Below are positions 5,369 to 5,591 of a DNA stretch of 5,591 bases, piece after piece. The stretch comes from Phycisphaerae bacterium (GTDB lineage: Bacteria > Planctomycetota > Phycisphaerae > UBA1845): the NCBI GenBank assembly GCA_028277545.1, contig JANQGB010001298.1:1-5591 (forward strand), given 5' to 3'. The position numbers and the translations under genes are program-made. The notes beneath the pieces were generated by a model, which saw only the letters and a list, made by a program, of their open reading frames with translations, had not been told where the DNA came from and ran no database searches. Position 1 is the first letter of the stretch, and the number at the start of each line of letters is the position of its first letter.

Positions 5369-5591
5369 ATGGTGGAAGACTCTTATGCAGGTCTGACAGT
5401 CGAGACAGCCGAAGCGCTGGCCGAACTGGGGCACGCCGACCTGTCTGTGTACCTGGCGAATGCGCAGCGCGACGGCGTGGTGCTCTATTGTGACAGCGGC
5501 GCCGAAGTAGCCAGCCCCGACTACAACAGGCTGCGCGAGCATGGCGTGAGAACGGTGTATGTCGACGCGGCTCAACTGCGCGCCCACGAGC
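5369..5591 (+). CDS. N-terminus of a probable HD-GYP-type signalling protein (3' end outside window)
   Basis: Only 74 residues are visible. The pattern LSVYL (25-29), VVLYCDSGAEV (37-47), RLREHGVRTVYVDAAQL (54-70), that is 'Y-L ... V-L-Y ... L-x-x-x-G-V-x-x-x-Y-V', resembles the small alpha/beta domain found ahead of the HD-GYP cyclic-di-GMP phosphodiesterase domain in many bacteria. The catalytic part is off-window, so the enzyme assignment is inference; the same type of N-terminal domain could precede another output domain. There is no signal peptide, so it should be cytoplasmic. An in-frame TAG at 5339 limits the start to the ATG at 5369 or the GTG codons on either side of it. It has its own candidate promoter and is separated from the exporter by 242 bp, so it is probably a separate transcription unit. 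No functional link to the exporter can be claimed. Confidence 0.5.
   Translation, partial: MVEDSYAGLTVETAEALAELGHADLSVYLANAQRDGVVLYCDSGAEVASPDYNRLREHGVRTVYVDAAQLRAHE

Noticed and set aside
1..5591. CRISPR array, tRNA/rRNA genes, insertion sequence or phage elements
   Set aside because: No regularly spaced repeats, no RNA gene signatures, no transposase or integrase-like reading frames and no terminal inverted repeats were seen.

Overview
The window is GC-rich chromosomal DNA from a diderm bacterium. The combination of a Tricorn-type lipoprotein protease, a YIP1 membrane protein, an adaptor plus split ABC exporter of the MacAB type, and what looks like an HD-GYP-type signalling protein is most reminiscent of Planctomycetota. 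Acidobacteriota or another deep diderm lineage cannot be excluded. This placement is inference from gene style; there is no rRNA or other marker in the window.

Layout. Positions 1-414 (minus strand) hold the N-terminus of a Tricorn-like S41 peptidase with a lipoprotein signal peptide; the rest lies beyond the left edge. Positions 415-753 are a divergent intergenic region with a perfect TATAAT hexamer on the plus strand, a small hairpin and a 14-bp near-palindrome. From 754 to 5126 four plus-strand genes run in one direction: a YIP1-family membrane protein (754-1509), a MacA/HlyD-type periplasmic adaptor (1634-3013), an ABC ATPase of the LolD/MacB type (3010-3819) and a MacB/FtsX-type permease (3816-5126). 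The last three are joined by two ATGA stop/start overlaps and are clearly translationally coupled. Positions 5127-5368 are intergenic, with two long-loop inverted repeats and a plausible sigma-70-type promoter. Positions 5369-5591 hold the N-terminus of a further gene, probably an HD-GYP-type regulatory protein, cut by the right edge.

How the genes work together. The ATPase and permease should form a dimeric mechanotransmission-type ABC transporter (MacB fold, but as two polypeptides). The adaptor carries an R-L-S triad (R138, L142, S149) at its hairpin tip with the same spacing as the TolC-docking motif of AcrA. An outer-membrane TolC-family channel encoded elsewhere is therefore expected to complete a tripartite export machine. 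The substrate cannot be read from the sequence. YIP1 may belong to the same transcript.

I did not find a clearly new biological system. The points most worth checking are the acidic tail and insertion in the adaptor, the CxxxC beside the docking motif, the GTG lipoprotein start of the Tricorn homologue, and several short inverted repeats at promoters and at the operon end.
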